A stretch of 64,000 nt of DNA, from the NCBI RefSeq assembly GCF_025548555.1, contig NZ_JAJLPA010000005.1:1-64000 (forward strand). The letters run 5' to 3'. This DNA is from Sphingomonas sp. A2-49. Its GTDB lineage: Bacteria > Pseudomonadota > Alphaproteobacteria > Sphingomonadales > Sphingomonadaceae. A program made the translations under genes and the position numbers. The notes beneath the pieces are model-generated. The model was given only the letters and a program-made list of their open reading frames with translations, was not told the origin of the DNA and did not search any database. Positions 38,604 through 48,022 of the stretch are shown here, piece by piece (position 1 is the first letter of the stretch; each line of letters opens with the position of its first letter).

Positions 38604-39170
38604 TCAGGAGGGCGAGGCGGCGGGTGCGCCCGCCTTGCCGAGGTCGATGACGAAGATCGGGCCGAATTCGAGCACCGCCTTGGCGGCGCCGAGATGCAGC
38701 GACACCATCGCGGCCCCGCCCGCCGCATCGGAGGCGGCGACGCCGGTCACCTGGTGTAGTTTCCAGTCCCGCCCGACCGCGGCGGAGCCGGTGACGAGCG
38801 GCGTGTACGGTGCCGCGGCGAGCGAAACCCCGGCGAACGGGATCGGCGTGGTCGCATCCGCCGCCAGTTTCGGCGCGCGCGCCCAAAAAGCGACGACGAT
38901 CTTGTCGCCCTTCGCGATCGGCTTGGCGATCGGCGAGCTGGCGCCGACCTGCCACACGGTGGCACCGGGCGCCTCGATCGTCACCTGGAGCGCATGGCCG
39001 CCGGCGACATCGGCCTTTACCGGTTTGCTCGTCTGGCCCGGACCGTAAAAACTATAGGCGACCGCGGGCGTGTTGATCGCCTTTTGCAGGATATCGCCGC
39101 TCTGCGCCGCGGCGGCGCCCGCGACCACGATCGCCCCGGCGCCCAGCACGGCGCACCATCTTCCCTTCAT
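38604..39170 (-). CDS. secreted carbohydrate-binding-like protein
   Basis: 188 residues from ATG 39170 (GGGAG seven bases upstream; the longer frame has no signal). The signal peptide ends near AAAAQ. The mature beta-rich chain (AYSFYGPGQTSKPVKADVAGGHALQVTI, KGDKIVVAFWARAPKLAADA, AAMVSLHLGAAKAVLEFGPIFVIDLGK) has the jelly-roll pattern of CBM-like domains that often accompany GH5 enzymes. It ends 10 bases before the GH5 start, so both are probably expressed together. Direct glycan binding is inferred from context. Confidence 0.7.
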   Translation of the reverse strand: MKGRWCAVLGAGAIVVAGAAAAQSGDILQKAINTPAVAYSFYGPGQTSKPVKADVAGGHALQVTIEAPGATVWQVGASSPIAKPIAKGDKIVVAFWARAPKLAADATTPIPFAGVSLAAAPYTPLVTGSAAVGRDWKLHQVTGVAASDAAGGAAMVSLHLGAAKAVLEFGPIFVIDLGKAGAPAASPS

Positions 39171-39211
39171 CTCGCTCTCCCTGTCGTCCACGGTCTCGAG
39201 GCCGCGGCACG

Positions 39212-39241
39212 ATTAGGAAAGCAAATTTCTTTAAGATGCAA
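39212..39241 (-). promoter_or_regulatory. possible promoter of the mannanase unit
   Basis: On the minus strand TTGCAT (39241-39236) is followed after 18 bases by CCTAAT (39217-39212), 40 bases before the start of the secreted protein. The interval is AT-rich compared with its surroundings, which supports a promoter, though the boxes are imperfect. Confidence 0.35.
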
Positions 39242-39253
39242 GCACCGAACGCG

Positions 39254-41512
39254 TCAGCGTGCGATTCCCCCCGCGGCGAGCACCGCCAGCGTCACCAGTT
39301 CGCTCGCGGTCGAGGTCATCGGCGCGATCTGCACCGGCTTTTCCATGCCGATCAGCATCGGTCCGATCACGCTGTCGCCGCCCAGCTCGCGCAGCAGCTT
39401 GGCCGAGATGTGCGCCGATTGCAGCCCCGGCATGATGAGGATGTTGGCGGGCCCGGACAGGCGCGCGAACGGATAGTTCGCCAGCTGGCGCCGGTTGAGC
39501 GCCACGTCCGGCGGCATCTCGCCTTCATATTCGAACCCGACGTTGCGGCCGTCGAGCACCGACACCGCCTCGCGGATGTTGTCGACCCAGGCGCCCTTGG
39601 GATTGCCGAAGGTCGAATAGCTGAGCATCGCGACGCGCGGTTCGTGGCCCATGCGGCGCGCGACCTGCGCGGTCTGTTCGGCGAAATCGGCGAGCTGTTC
39701 GCCGGTCGGCCGTTCGTTGACCGTCGTGTCGGCGATGAAGACGGTGTGGCTCTGCCCGACGAGGACGTGAATGCCGAAGGGGGTACGCCCCGCCTCCGGA
39801 TCGATCACGCGCTTCACCTGCCGCATCGATTCGGCCCAGGTGCGGGTGATGCCGGTAATCATCGCATCCGCCTCGCCCAGCTGGAGCAGCGCCGAGCCGA
39901 AGACGTTGCGGTCCTGGTTTATCATCCGCTCGACGTCGCGGCGCAGGTAACCGCGGCGTTGCAGGCGGGCATAGACGAAGTCGACCATCCGCGGGACGAG
40001 CGGCGAATGCCGGCTGTTGTGGACCTCGTATTCCTGCGGGTTGGCGACGCCCAGCGCGGCGAGCCGGTCGTAGACGTCGTCGCGCCCGACCAGCACCGGC
40101 GTGCCGTAGCCGCCCTCCTTGAACGCGATCGCGGCGCGCAGCACGACCTCTTCCTCGCCCTCCGCGAACAGCACCCGCTTGGGCCGGGCGCGTGCGCCCT
40201 CGTAGGCGAGGCTGAGCACCGACGTCGTCGGGTTGAGCCGCGCGCGCAGCTTCTGGCGATAGGCGTCCATGTCGAGGATCGGCTTGATCGCCACCCCCGA
40301 ATCCATCGCCGCCTTCGCCACTGCCGTCGGCACCAGCTCCATCAGCCGCGGATCGAACGGCGACGGGATGATATATTCGGGGCCGAAGCTGTGCTGGACG
40401 CCATAGGCGACCGCAACCTCCTCGGGCACGCGCTGGCGGGCGAGTTCGGCGATGGCGTTGGCCGCGGCGATCTTCATCGCATCGTTGATCCCCGTCGCGC
40501 GCACGTCGAGCGCCCCGCGGAAGATGAAGGGGAAGCAGATGACGTTGTTGACCTGGTTGGGATAATCCGACCGGCCGGTCGCGACGATCGCGTCGGGACG
40601 CGCCGCCTTGGCGAGTTCGGGGCGGATCTCCGGCTCCGGATTGGCCATCGCGAAGATGATCGGCGACGGCGCCATATGGGTCACCATCTCGGGCTTCAGC
40701 GCCCCCGCGGCGGACAGGCCGAGGAACATGTCCGCCCCCTCCAGCGCCTCGGTCAGCGTGCGGCGGTCGGTGACCGCGGCATGCGCCGACTGCCACTGGT
40801 TCACGTCCTCGCGCCCCTGGTAGATCACGCCGGTGCGGTCGCACATGATGACGTTGTTGTGGCGCACGCCCATCGCCTTCATCAGCTCGGTACAGGCGAT
40901 CGCCGCCGCGCCCGCGCCGTTGACGACGATCTTCACCTCGTCGAGCCGCCGCCCGGTCAGCAGACAGGCGTTGATGAGCCCCGCGGCGCAGATGATCGCG
41001 GTGCCGTGCTGGTCGTCATGGAAGACGGGGATGTTCATCCGCTCGCGCAGCGTCTGCTCGATGATGAAGCATTCGGGCGCCTTGATGTCCTCAAGGTTGA
41101 TGCCGCCGAAGGTCGGCTCCATCAGCTCGACCGCGTCGATGAAGCGGTCGACGTCCTCGGTCTTCAGCTCGATGTCGATCGAATCGACATCGGCGAAGCG
41201 CTTGAACAGCACCGCCTTGCCCTCCATCACCGGCTTCGACGCCAGCGCGCCGAGGTTGCCCATGCCGAGGATCGCCGTGCCGTTGGAGATCACCGCGACG
41301 AGGTTGCCCTTGGCGGTATAGTCGTAGGCGGTGGCGGGATCGTCGGCGATCGCCTGAACCGGCACCGCGACGCCGGGGGAATAGGCGAGCGCGAGGTCGC
41401 GCTGCGTCGCCATCGGTTTAGATGCGATGATCTCGATCTTGCCCGGCCGCCCCTCGGAATGGAACAGCAGCGCTTCGCGCTCGGAGAATTGGACGGACGC
41501 TTCGTCGGACAT
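39254..41512 (-). CDS. maeB: NADP-dependent malic enzyme with phosphotransacetylase domain
   Basis: 752 residues, the size of MaeB. Malic enzymes convert malate to pyruvate and CO2. The N-terminal malic domain starts ALLFHSEGRPGKIEI, with LALAYSPGVA, a Rossmann NAD(P)-binding part with NGAGAAAIACTELM, and VHVL-like blocks. The C-terminal part (from about residue 430) is a phosphotransacetylase-like domain (VLFAEGEEEVVLRAAIAFKEGG, IGVANPQEYEVHNSRH). In E. coli MaeB this PTA part is regulatory rather than catalytic. A helix-rich border joins them. It is probably a single-gene unit transcribed opposite to mutS. Confidence 0.95.
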   Translation of the reverse strand: MSDEASVQFSEREALLFHSEGRPGKIEIIASKPMATQRDLALAYSPGVAVPVQAIADDPATAYDYTAKGNLVAVISNGTAILGMGNLGALASKPVMEGKAVLFKRFADVDSIDIELKTEDVDRFIDAVELMEPTFGGINLEDIKAPECFIIEQTLRERMNIPVFHDDQHGTAIICAAGLINACLLTGRRLDEVKIVVNGAGAAAIACTELMKAMGVRHNNVIMCDRTGVIYQGREDVNQWQSAHAAVTDRRTLTEALEGADMFLGLSAAGALKPEMVTHMAPSPIIFAMANPEPEIRPELAKAARPDAIVATGRSDYPNQVNNVICFPFIFRGALDVRATGINDAMKIAAANAIAELARQRVPEEVAVAYGVQHSFGPEYIIPSPFDPRLMELVPTAVAKAAMDSGVAIKPILDMDAYRQKLRARLNPTTSVLSLAYEGARARPKRVLFAEGEEEVVLRAAIAFKEGGYGTPVLVGRDDVYDRLAALGVANPQEYEVHNSRHSPLVPRMVDFVYARLQRRGYLRRDVERMINQDRNVFGSALLQLGEADAMITGITRTWAESMRQVKRVIDPEAGRTPFGIHVLVGQSHTVFIADTTVNERPTGEQLADFAEQTAQVARRMGHEPRVAMLSYSTFGNPKGAWVDNIREAVSVLDGRNVGFEYEGEMPPDVALNRRQLANYPFARLSGPANILIMPGLQSAHISAKLLRELGGDSVIGPMLIGMEKPVQIAPMTSTASELVTLAVLAAGGIAR

Positions 41513-41668
41513 GGGACCTCGCTGCCGGGCTGAGGCTTTCCCTTAGGGAACTCGGCCCGCGATGCAAAGGCGGCGGCGCCACGTACCGGATAGCACCGTA
41601 TCGGAGGCGATCCATTGACTTGCGTGGCGTCGCTGCCTAGGTTTCCAGCGCGACTTGCGTTCGGCGAT

Positions 41669-41686
41669 AAAAGCCCCTGGGCTTTT
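41669..41686 (-). terminator. hairpin terminator after the DUF3800 gene
   Basis: AAAAGCC (41669-41675) pairs with GGCTTTT (41680-41686) around CCTG. A-run and T-run on the two sides allow it to work in both directions; it lies about 42 bases beyond the DUF3800 stop on the minus strand. Confidence 0.75.
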
Positions 41687-41727
41687 CCGTTTGGATAGCG
41701 GAAAGTGCGGTCGCACCCCATCTTCCG

Positions 41728-42384
41728 TCAGTAATAGAGCGTCGTTCCCTTGCGGAACGTGTCGTATTCGTACGTGATGCGATCGGCGATGATGTCGTAG
41801 GCGCGCGTATCCGCCCGCTCCCACTTCCGCTGGATCGCCCAGGTGCAATAATCGGTCAGTTGCAGGCACGGGTCCGACTGGCACGGCCAGAAGCTCGTGC
41901 GCATCCGCTGCTTGCCGGCCAGCTGCTTGACGACCTTGCGCACCGCCTCGGTAAAGACCGCCTGCCCCTTCTTGGTGCCGATCGACGCCGCGGTAACGTG
42001 CACCTCGTCGGCCTGCCGGAGCGGCGTCCTGAGCCCGTACAGGAAGTGATAGAACCAGCCATATTGGTAGAAGGTGGCGTCGGTCGTCCGCGTCTGCGGC
42101 GCGGCCTTCCACTTGTCGAGGATCGTCGCCTGCACGGTGAAGTCGTGGCGGATCAGCTCGGCGAACACGGCGTCGCGGATCGCCTGCGCATCGGCGGTCG
42201 CGTGGAAATAGTCGCCGAGCGGCTGCTGCTCCCACGCCAGCCGGCGCTTGAGTTCCAGCAGGTGGTTGGCCGCCTCGCACGACGGCATCACGACGGTGCA
42301 CACGACGAAATACCGGCTGACGTTGTCGGCGCGGCGAAAGTCGAAATTACCCGCCTCGTCGGCGAAGACATGCAATCTGGTCAT
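41728..42384 (-). CDS. DUF3800 family protein
   Basis: 218 residues. DUF3800 proteins carry an RNase H-like fold with the N-terminal acid block, here VFADEAGNFDF, and a later acidic block, here QLTDYCTWAIQRKWE, which are typical. KGQAVFTEAVRKVVKQL and YDIIADRITYEY lie in the C-terminal half. Members are often found as single genes with defence or mobile contexts, but none of these are nearby. GC content seems lower than in mutS and maeB, so it may be acquired. It diverges from mutS with 117 bases between starts. Function is unknown. Confidence 0.8.
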   Translation of the reverse strand: MTRLHVFADEAGNFDFRRADNVSRYFVVCTVVMPSCEAANHLLELKRRLAWEQQPLGDYFHATADAQAIRDAVFAELIRHDFTVQATILDKWKAAPQTRTTDATFYQYGWFYHFLYGLRTPLRQADEVHVTAASIGTKKGQAVFTEAVRKVVKQLAGKQRMRTSFWPCQSDPCLQLTDYCTWAIQRKWERADTRAYDIIADRITYEYDTFRKGTTLYY

Positions 42385-42501
42385 GCCCCGGCTTCCGGGC
42401 GGACCGGCGGAGCGTCAACGCGAGGCGCCTCCGAAACGGACGCGGTTGCCGGCCGCCGCGCTCGCCTTGCCTCGCCGCCCGCAGCGGCTATCAGGCGGAC
42501 G

Positions 42502-45111
42502 ATGGCGACTCCCGCGACCACCCCCACCCCGATGATGGCGCAATATCTCGGACTGAAGGCCGAGGCGGAGGATTGCCTGCTGTTCTACCGGATGGGCGAT
42601 TTCTTCGAGATGTTCTTCGAGGATGCGCGCATCGCCAGCCAGGTGCTGGACATCGCGCTCACCTCGCGCGGCGAGCATGACGGCGACAAGATCCCGATGT
42701 GCGGCGTGCCCGTCCATGCCGCGACCGCCTATCTGCAACGGCTCATCAAGGCCGGGCACCGCGTCGCCATCGCCGAACAGACCGAAACCCCGGCGCAGGC
42801 AAAGGCGCGCGGCGGCTACAAGGCGCTGGTCGCGCGCGGCATCGTCCGCGTCGTCACCGCCGGCACGCTGACCGAAGAGGCGCTGCTCGACGCGCGCGCC
42901 GACAATTGGTGCGTCGCGATCGGCGAGGCGGCGGGCGGCGTCGCGATCGCCGCCGCCGACGTGTCGACCGGGCGGTTCGAGGTGATCGACTGTTTGCCGG
43001 ATGCGCTGGATGCCGAGCTGGCGCGGCTGGGCGCGGCGGAGGTCGTCGCCGCCGACGGCGGGGACCATGGCGCCGTCGCGACGACGCTGCGTCCCCGCGC
43101 GGCGTTCGACAGCGGGGCGGGCGAGGCCCGGCTGAAGGCGCTGTTCGGGGTCGCGACGCTCGACGGCTTCGGCCAGTTCAGCCGCGCGGGCCTTGCCGCG
43201 GCGGGCGGCCTCGTCGCCTATCTGGACCATACCGCCAAGGGCGCCCTGCCGTTCCTGCGCCCGCCGCGGCTGACGCAGGCGGCGGAGACGATGGCGATCG
43301 ATGCGGCGACGCGCGAAAGCCTGGAGCTGACCTGCACCACCGCCGGCCAGCGCAAGGGCAGCCTGCTCGATTGCATCGACCGCACCGTCACGGGCGCCGG
43401 CGCGCGGCTGCTCGCCGCCGATCTCGGCGCGCCGCTGATGGATGCCCGTACGATCGACGCACGGCTCGACCTCGTCCAGCATTTCCACGACGCCGGCGCC
43501 CGCCGCGAACAGGTGCGCGGCGCGCTGCGGGCGCTGCCCGACATAGGCCGCGCGCTCGGCCGGCTGGCGGCGGGCCGCGGTTCGCCGCGCGACTTGGGCC
43601 AGCTGCGCGACGGGCTCGACGGCGCGTGGCACCTCGGCGAACGATTGTCGGCGATCGACGCGCCGCTCGCGCTGCTCGACCGCCTCGCGCCGAAGCTGCG
43701 CGGGCATGGCGCGCTGATCGACCTGTTGAAGCGCGCGCTGGTGCCCTCGCCGCCGATCGAGGCGGGCGACGGCGGCTATATCGCCGCGGGCTACGACGTA
43801 GCGCTCGACGACCTGCGCGACGCGGGCGCGGGCGGGCGGCGCGCGATCGCGACGCTGGAGGCGGAGTTCCGCACCGCGACCGGGATCACCGCGCTGAAGA
43901 TCCGCCACAACAACGTGCTCGGCTATCATGTCGAGGTGCCCGCGCGCGTCGCCGACCCGCTGATGAAGCCCGACAGCGGCTTCACCCATCGCCAGACGCT
44001 GGCCGGCGTCGTCCGCTTCAACACGCCCGCGCTGCACGAGGTCGCCGCGCGCGTGTCGCAGGCGGGCGCGCATGCGCTCGCCGCCGAGGCCGCGCATCTC
44101 GAGGAACTGACCGCCGCCGCGCTCGCGCAGCGCGAGGCGATCGCCGCGACCGCCGACGCGCTCGCCCGGATCGACGTCGCCGCCGCGCTGGCCGAGCGCG
44201 CCGCCGAAGGGCAATGGGCGCGGCCGCAGATCGCCGGCCATGCCTGTTTCGACGTCGTCGGCGGCCGGCACCCGGTGGTCGAGGCCGCGGTCGCACGATC
44301 GGGCGACCGCTTCGTCGCCAACGATTGCACGCTGGTGCCCGATTCGCGGCTGTGGCTGGTCACCGGCCCCAACATGGGCGGCAAGTCGACCTTCCTGCGC
44401 CAGAACGCGCTGATCGCGGTGCTGGCGCAGGCGGGCAGCTACGTTCCCGCGACGCGCGCGACGCTGGGCCTCGTCGATCGCCTGTTCAGTCGCGTCGGCG
44501 CCTCCGACAACCTCGCCCGCGGCCGGTCGACGTTCATGGTCGAGATGGTGGAGACCGCGGCGATCCTGGCGCAGGCGACGCCGGACAGCTTCGTCATCCT
44601 CGACGAGGTCGGACGCGGCACCTCGACCTACGACGGGCTGGCGATCGCCTGGGCGGTGGTGGAGGCGATCCACGGGGACAATCGCTGCCGCTGCCTGTTC
44701 GCGACGCATTATCATGAACTCACCCGCCTCGCCGAACGCTGCGAGGCGCTGACGCTGCATCACGTCCGCGCGCGCGAATGGAAGGGCGAACTGGTGCTGC
44801 TGCACGAACTGAGCACCGGGCCGGCGGATCGCAGCTATGGCCTCGCGGTCGCGCGGCTGGCGGGCATGCCACCCGCCACGGTGGCGCGGGCGAAGGCGGT
44901 GCTGGCGAAACTGGAGGCGGGGCGCGCGAAGACGGGCGGCCTTGCCGCGGGGCTCGACGATCTGCCGCTGTTCGCCGCCGCGCAGGTGGCGGAGGAGGAG
45001 ACGTGCGACGCGATCCGCGCAGAAGTGGAGGCGATCGACGTCGATGCGCTGACCCCGCGCGCGGCGCTGGAGACGCTGTACCGGCTGAAGCAGCTGGCGC
45101 GGGACGGCTGA
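42502..45111 (+). CDS. mutS: DNA mismatch repair protein MutS
   Basis: 869 residues from ATG 42502. MutS recognises mismatches and starts mismatch repair with MutL. The mismatch-binding domain has FYRMGDFFEMFFEDA with the Phe-Met-Glu motif, then PMCGVPVHAATAYL. Walker A is TGPNMGGKSTFLRQ (about 620-634), and DEVGRGTSTYDGLAIAWAV is the Walker B and signature region. ATHYHELTRLAERC follows. The N-terminus MATPATTPTPMMAQY could start slightly later at the second Met. Longer upstream frames overlap the divergent DUF3800 gene and are not used. Confidence 0.98.
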   Translation: MATPATTPTPMMAQYLGLKAEAEDCLLFYRMGDFFEMFFEDARIASQVLDIALTSRGEHDGDKIPMCGVPVHAATAYLQRLIKAGHRVAIAEQTETPAQAKARGGYKALVARGIVRVVTAGTLTEEALLDARADNWCVAIGEAAGGVAIAAADVSTGRFEVIDCLPDALDAELARLGAAEVVAADGGDHGAVATTLRPRAAFDSGAGEARLKALFGVATLDGFGQFSRAGLAAAGGLVAYLDHTAKGALPFLRPPRLTQAAETMAIDAATRESLELTCTTAGQRKGSLLDCIDRTVTGAGARLLAADLGAPLMDARTIDARLDLVQHFHDAGARREQVRGALRALPDIGRALGRLAAGRGSPRDLGQLRDGLDGAWHLGERLSAIDAPLALLDRLAPKLRGHGALIDLLKRALVPSPPIEAGDGGYIAAGYDVALDDLRDAGAGGRRAIATLEAEFRTATGITALKIRHNNVLGYHVEVPARVADPLMKPDSGFTHRQTLAGVVRFNTPALHEVAARVSQAGAHALAAEAAHLEELTAAALAQREAIAATADALARIDVAAALAERAAEGQWARPQIAGHACFDVVGGRHPVVEAAVARSGDRFVANDCTLVPDSRLWLVTGPNMGGKSTFLRQNALIAVLAQAGSYVPATRATLGLVDRLFSRVGASDNLARGRSTFMVEMVETAAILAQATPDSFVILDEVGRGTSTYDGLAIAWAVVEAIHGDNRCRCLFATHYHELTRLAERCEALTLHHVRAREWKGELVLLHELSTGPADRSYGLAVARLAGMPPATVARAKAVLAKLEAGRAKTGGLAAGLDDLPLFAAAQVAEEETCDAIRAEVEAIDVDALTPRAALETLYRLKQLARDG

Positions 45112-45187
45112 CCCGCCCGGCGGACGTGCAGCCAGGTCGCGCAATCCCGGTGTCCCGTTAACCCGCGCGCCGCTATACCCCCGCGTC

Positions 45188-47932
45188 ATGCAGGGCCGCT
45201 TCGATCACCTTCCCAACCGCCGCGCGATCGTCGACCGACGCGCACTCGCCGACCGGATCGCCGCGATCGACGCGAGCGACACCGCGCTGCGCACGCAGGC
45301 GACCGCCATCCTGAAACAGGCGCTCGCCGACGGCCGCGTCGAGATCCAGCGCCGGCTCGCGACGCATCCCTCGCGCGGGCTGGAGGCGTCGAACGCGCAG
45401 GCCTATCTGATCGACCAGCTCCTGCGCGTGCTGTTCGATCTCGCCACGCAGCGGCTGCACCCGGTCGCCAATCCCACCGCCGGCGAGCGGCTGACGCTGA
45501 TCGCGGTCGGCGGCTACGGCCGGGCGGAGATGGCGCCCTTCTCCGACGTCGACATCGGCTTCCTGACCCCCGGCAAGCAGACGCCATGGGCGGAACAGGT
45601 CATCGAATCGATGCTCTATGCGCTGTGGGACATGGCACTGAAGGTCGGCCATTCCAGCCGCTCGCTGGATGAGATGGTCCGCCAGTCCAAGGCCGACGTG
45701 ACGATCCGCACCGCCCTGCTCGAGGCGCGCTACGTCACCGGCGACACCGCGCTGTACGAGGAAGCGGCGAAGCGCTTCAAGGGCGAGGTGCAGCACGGCA
45801 CCGAACGCCAGTTCATCGCCGACAAGCTCGCCGAGCGTGACGCGCGCCACCGCAAGATGGGCGACACGCGCTATGTCGTCGAACCCAACGTCAAGGAGGG
45901 CAAGGGCGGCCTGCGCGACGTCCATGCGCTCTTCTGGATCGGCAAGTACATCTACGACGTACAGCGCGGCGCCGATCTGGTCGGCGTCGGGCTGCTGACC
46001 AAGGACGAATACCGGCTGTTCCACCGCGCCGACAATTTCCTGCAAGCCGTGCGCTGCCACCTGCACAGCGTCACCCGCCGCGCCGAGGACCGGCTGACCT
46101 TCGACGTCCAGCGCGAGATCGCGACGCGGATGCGCTTTTCCGACCGCCCCGGCAAACCGGCGGTGGAGCGCTTCATGCAATATTACTTCCTGCAGGCAAA
46201 GACCGTCGGCGACCTGACCGGCGTGTTCCTCGCGCATCTCGACGAACGGTTCGCGGCGCGCGGGCGGCGGTTCGGCCTGCCGACGATCCGGCGGCGGCCG
46301 GGCAAGCTGCACGGCTTCGTGCTCGATCGCGGCCGGCTGGCGCTGCCGCGCGACGAGTATTTCGTCGAGGATCCGGTGCGGCTGATCGAGATCTTCCAGC
46401 TCGCCGACCTGCACGGGGTCGAGATCCACCCGCTGGCGATGCGCGCGGCGAACCGCGACGCCAAGCTGATCGGCGCGCATCGCCGCGACGCGCGCGCCAA
46501 CGCGCTGTTCCTCGACGTGCTGACCAGCCCGCGCGATCCCGAGCTGGTGCTGCGCTGGATGAACGAGGCCGGCGTGTTCGGCCGCTTCGTGCCCGATTTC
46601 GGCCGTGTCGTCGCGCAGATGCAGTTCGACATGTACCACCACTATACCGTCGACGAGCACACGATCCGCGCGATCGGGCTGCTCGCCCGGATCGAGAACG
46701 GCGGGTTGAAGGCGGACCATCCGCTCGCCTCTGCGGTGGTGCGGCACATCGTGTCGCGCCGGGTCCTGTATGTCGCGGTGCTGCTGCACGACATCGCCAA
46801 GGGGCGCGGCGGCGACCATTCGATCCTGGGCGCGGAGGTCGCCGAGCGGCTGTGCCCGCGCTTCGGCCTGACGCCGGCGGAGACGGAAACCGTCGTCTGG
46901 CTGGTGCGCTGGCACCTGCTGATGTCGGCGACCGCGTTCAAGCGCGACCTGTCCGATTTCAAGACCATCCTCGATTTCTGCGAGATCGTGCAGAGCCCCG
47001 AGCGGCTGCGGCTGCTGCTGGTACTGACCATCGTCGACATCCGCGCGGTCGGGCCGGGGACGTGGAACGGGTGGAAGCGCCAGTTGCTCGCCGACCTGTT
47101 CGAGGCGGCCGAGGAGGTGCTGCGCCTCGGCCACAAGCAGCGCGGCCGCGCCGAACGGATCGCGACGCGGCAGGCGGACCTGAAGGCGACGTTGGGCTGG
47201 GACGATGCGCGTTTCGACGCATTCGTACGCCGCTTCCCCGAAGCCTATTGGATCGCCGAACCCGACGACGTGCTCGCCCACAACGCGCGGTTCATCGCCG
47301 CGGCGGGCGCCGCGCAGCTGTCGATCGACGCGCAGGTCTATGCAGAGCGCGGCGCGACGCTGGTGACGATCTATGCCGCCGACCATCCCGGCCTGTTCTA
47401 TCGCATCGCCGGCGCGATCCACGTCGCGGGCGGCAACATCATCGACGCGCGCATCCACACCACCCGCGACGGCATGGCGATCGACAATTTCCTGGTGCAG
47501 GACCCGTTCGGGCGGCCGTTCGACGATCTGGGCCAGCTGCGCCGGCTGAAGACCGCGATCGAGGATGCGCTCGCCAACCGCGGCAAGCTCGCCGACCGGC
47601 TGGGGGCGAAGCCCGCGGCGCGGACGCGCGCGGACGCGTTCGAGATCGTGCCCAACGTGCTGATCGACAATCGCGCCTCGAACCGCTTCACCGTGATCGA
47701 GGTCAATGCCCGCGATCGCCCGGCGCTGCTCAACCAGCTCGCGCAGGCGCTGTTCCAGTCGAAGGTGACGCTCCATTCGGCGCATGTCGCGACCTATGGC
47801 GAACGCGCGGTCGACACCTTCTACGTCACCGACCTCACCGGCGACCGGATCACCGCCGCGGTGCGGCTGAAGACGCTGGAAAAGCGCCTGCGCACCGCCG
47901 CCGCCGGCGAGGCGATGGACGAGGCGGCCTGA
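45188..47932 (+). CDS. glnD: [protein-PII] uridylyltransferase/uridylyl-removing enzyme GlnD
   Basis: 914 residues, the usual length. GlnD modifies PII proteins in response to glutamine and so controls nitrogen assimilation. The nucleotidyltransferase site is GGYGRAEMAPFSDVDIGFL (about 107-125). A PII-UTase linker with ARYVTGDTALYEEAAKRF follows, then the HD domain with LLHDIAKGRGGDHS near 534 for uridylyl removal. Two ACT domains at the C-terminus begin near VTIYAADHPGLFYRIAGAIH (about 725) and FTVIEVNARDRPALLNQLAQ (about 835). The gene is 76 bases downstream of mutS. All catalytic motifs look intact. Confidence 0.98.
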   Translation: MQGRFDHLPNRRAIVDRRALADRIAAIDASDTALRTQATAILKQALADGRVEIQRRLATHPSRGLEASNAQAYLIDQLLRVLFDLATQRLHPVANPTAGERLTLIAVGGYGRAEMAPFSDVDIGFLTPGKQTPWAEQVIESMLYALWDMALKVGHSSRSLDEMVRQSKADVTIRTALLEARYVTGDTALYEEAAKRFKGEVQHGTERQFIADKLAERDARHRKMGDTRYVVEPNVKEGKGGLRDVHALFWIGKYIYDVQRGADLVGVGLLTKDEYRLFHRADNFLQAVRCHLHSVTRRAEDRLTFDVQREIATRMRFSDRPGKPAVERFMQYYFLQAKTVGDLTGVFLAHLDERFAARGRRFGLPTIRRRPGKLHGFVLDRGRLALPRDEYFVEDPVRLIEIFQLADLHGVEIHPLAMRAANRDAKLIGAHRRDARANALFLDVLTSPRDPELVLRWMNEAGVFGRFVPDFGRVVAQMQFDMYHHYTVDEHTIRAIGLLARIENGGLKADHPLASAVVRHIVSRRVLYVAVLLHDIAKGRGGDHSILGAEVAERLCPRFGLTPAETETVVWLVRWHLLMSATAFKRDLSDFKTILDFCEIVQSPERLRLLLVLTIVDIRAVGPGTWNGWKRQLLADLFEAAEEVLRLGHKQRGRAERIATRQADLKATLGWDDARFDAFVRRFPEAYWIAEPDDVLAHNARFIAAAGAAQLSIDAQVYAERGATLVTIYAADHPGLFYRIAGAIHVAGGNIIDARIHTTRDGMAIDNFLVQDPFGRPFDDLGQLRRLKTAIEDALANRGKLADRLGAKPAARTRADAFEIVPNVLIDNRASNRFTVIEVNARDRPALLNQLAQALFQSKVTLHSAHVATYGERAVDTFYVTDLTGDRITAAVRLKTLEKRLRTAAAGEAMDEAA

Positions 47933-47969
47933 CCGGACCGGACGTCAGCGGACGGGTGCGCAAAAGAAA

Positions 47970-47998
47970 GGGCCGGCGCGCATCGCTGCGGCCGGCCC
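47970..47998 (-). terminator. terminator at the end of the TonB receptor gene
   Basis: GGGCCGGC (47970-47977) pairs with GCCGGCCC (47991-47998). Reading the minus strand the stem is followed by TTTCTTTT, so this is an intrinsic terminator for the receptor gene. It may also act on glnD, whose stop is 37 bases away on the other strand. Confidence 0.8.
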
Positions 47999-48022
47999 AG
48001 TGGTCGTTGCCCGTGAAAAGGG

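Noticed and set aside
39171..39191. Upstream ATG adding seven residues to the CBM-like protein
   Set aside because: The added residues are charged and spoil the signal peptide; the later ATG has GGGAG at good spacing.
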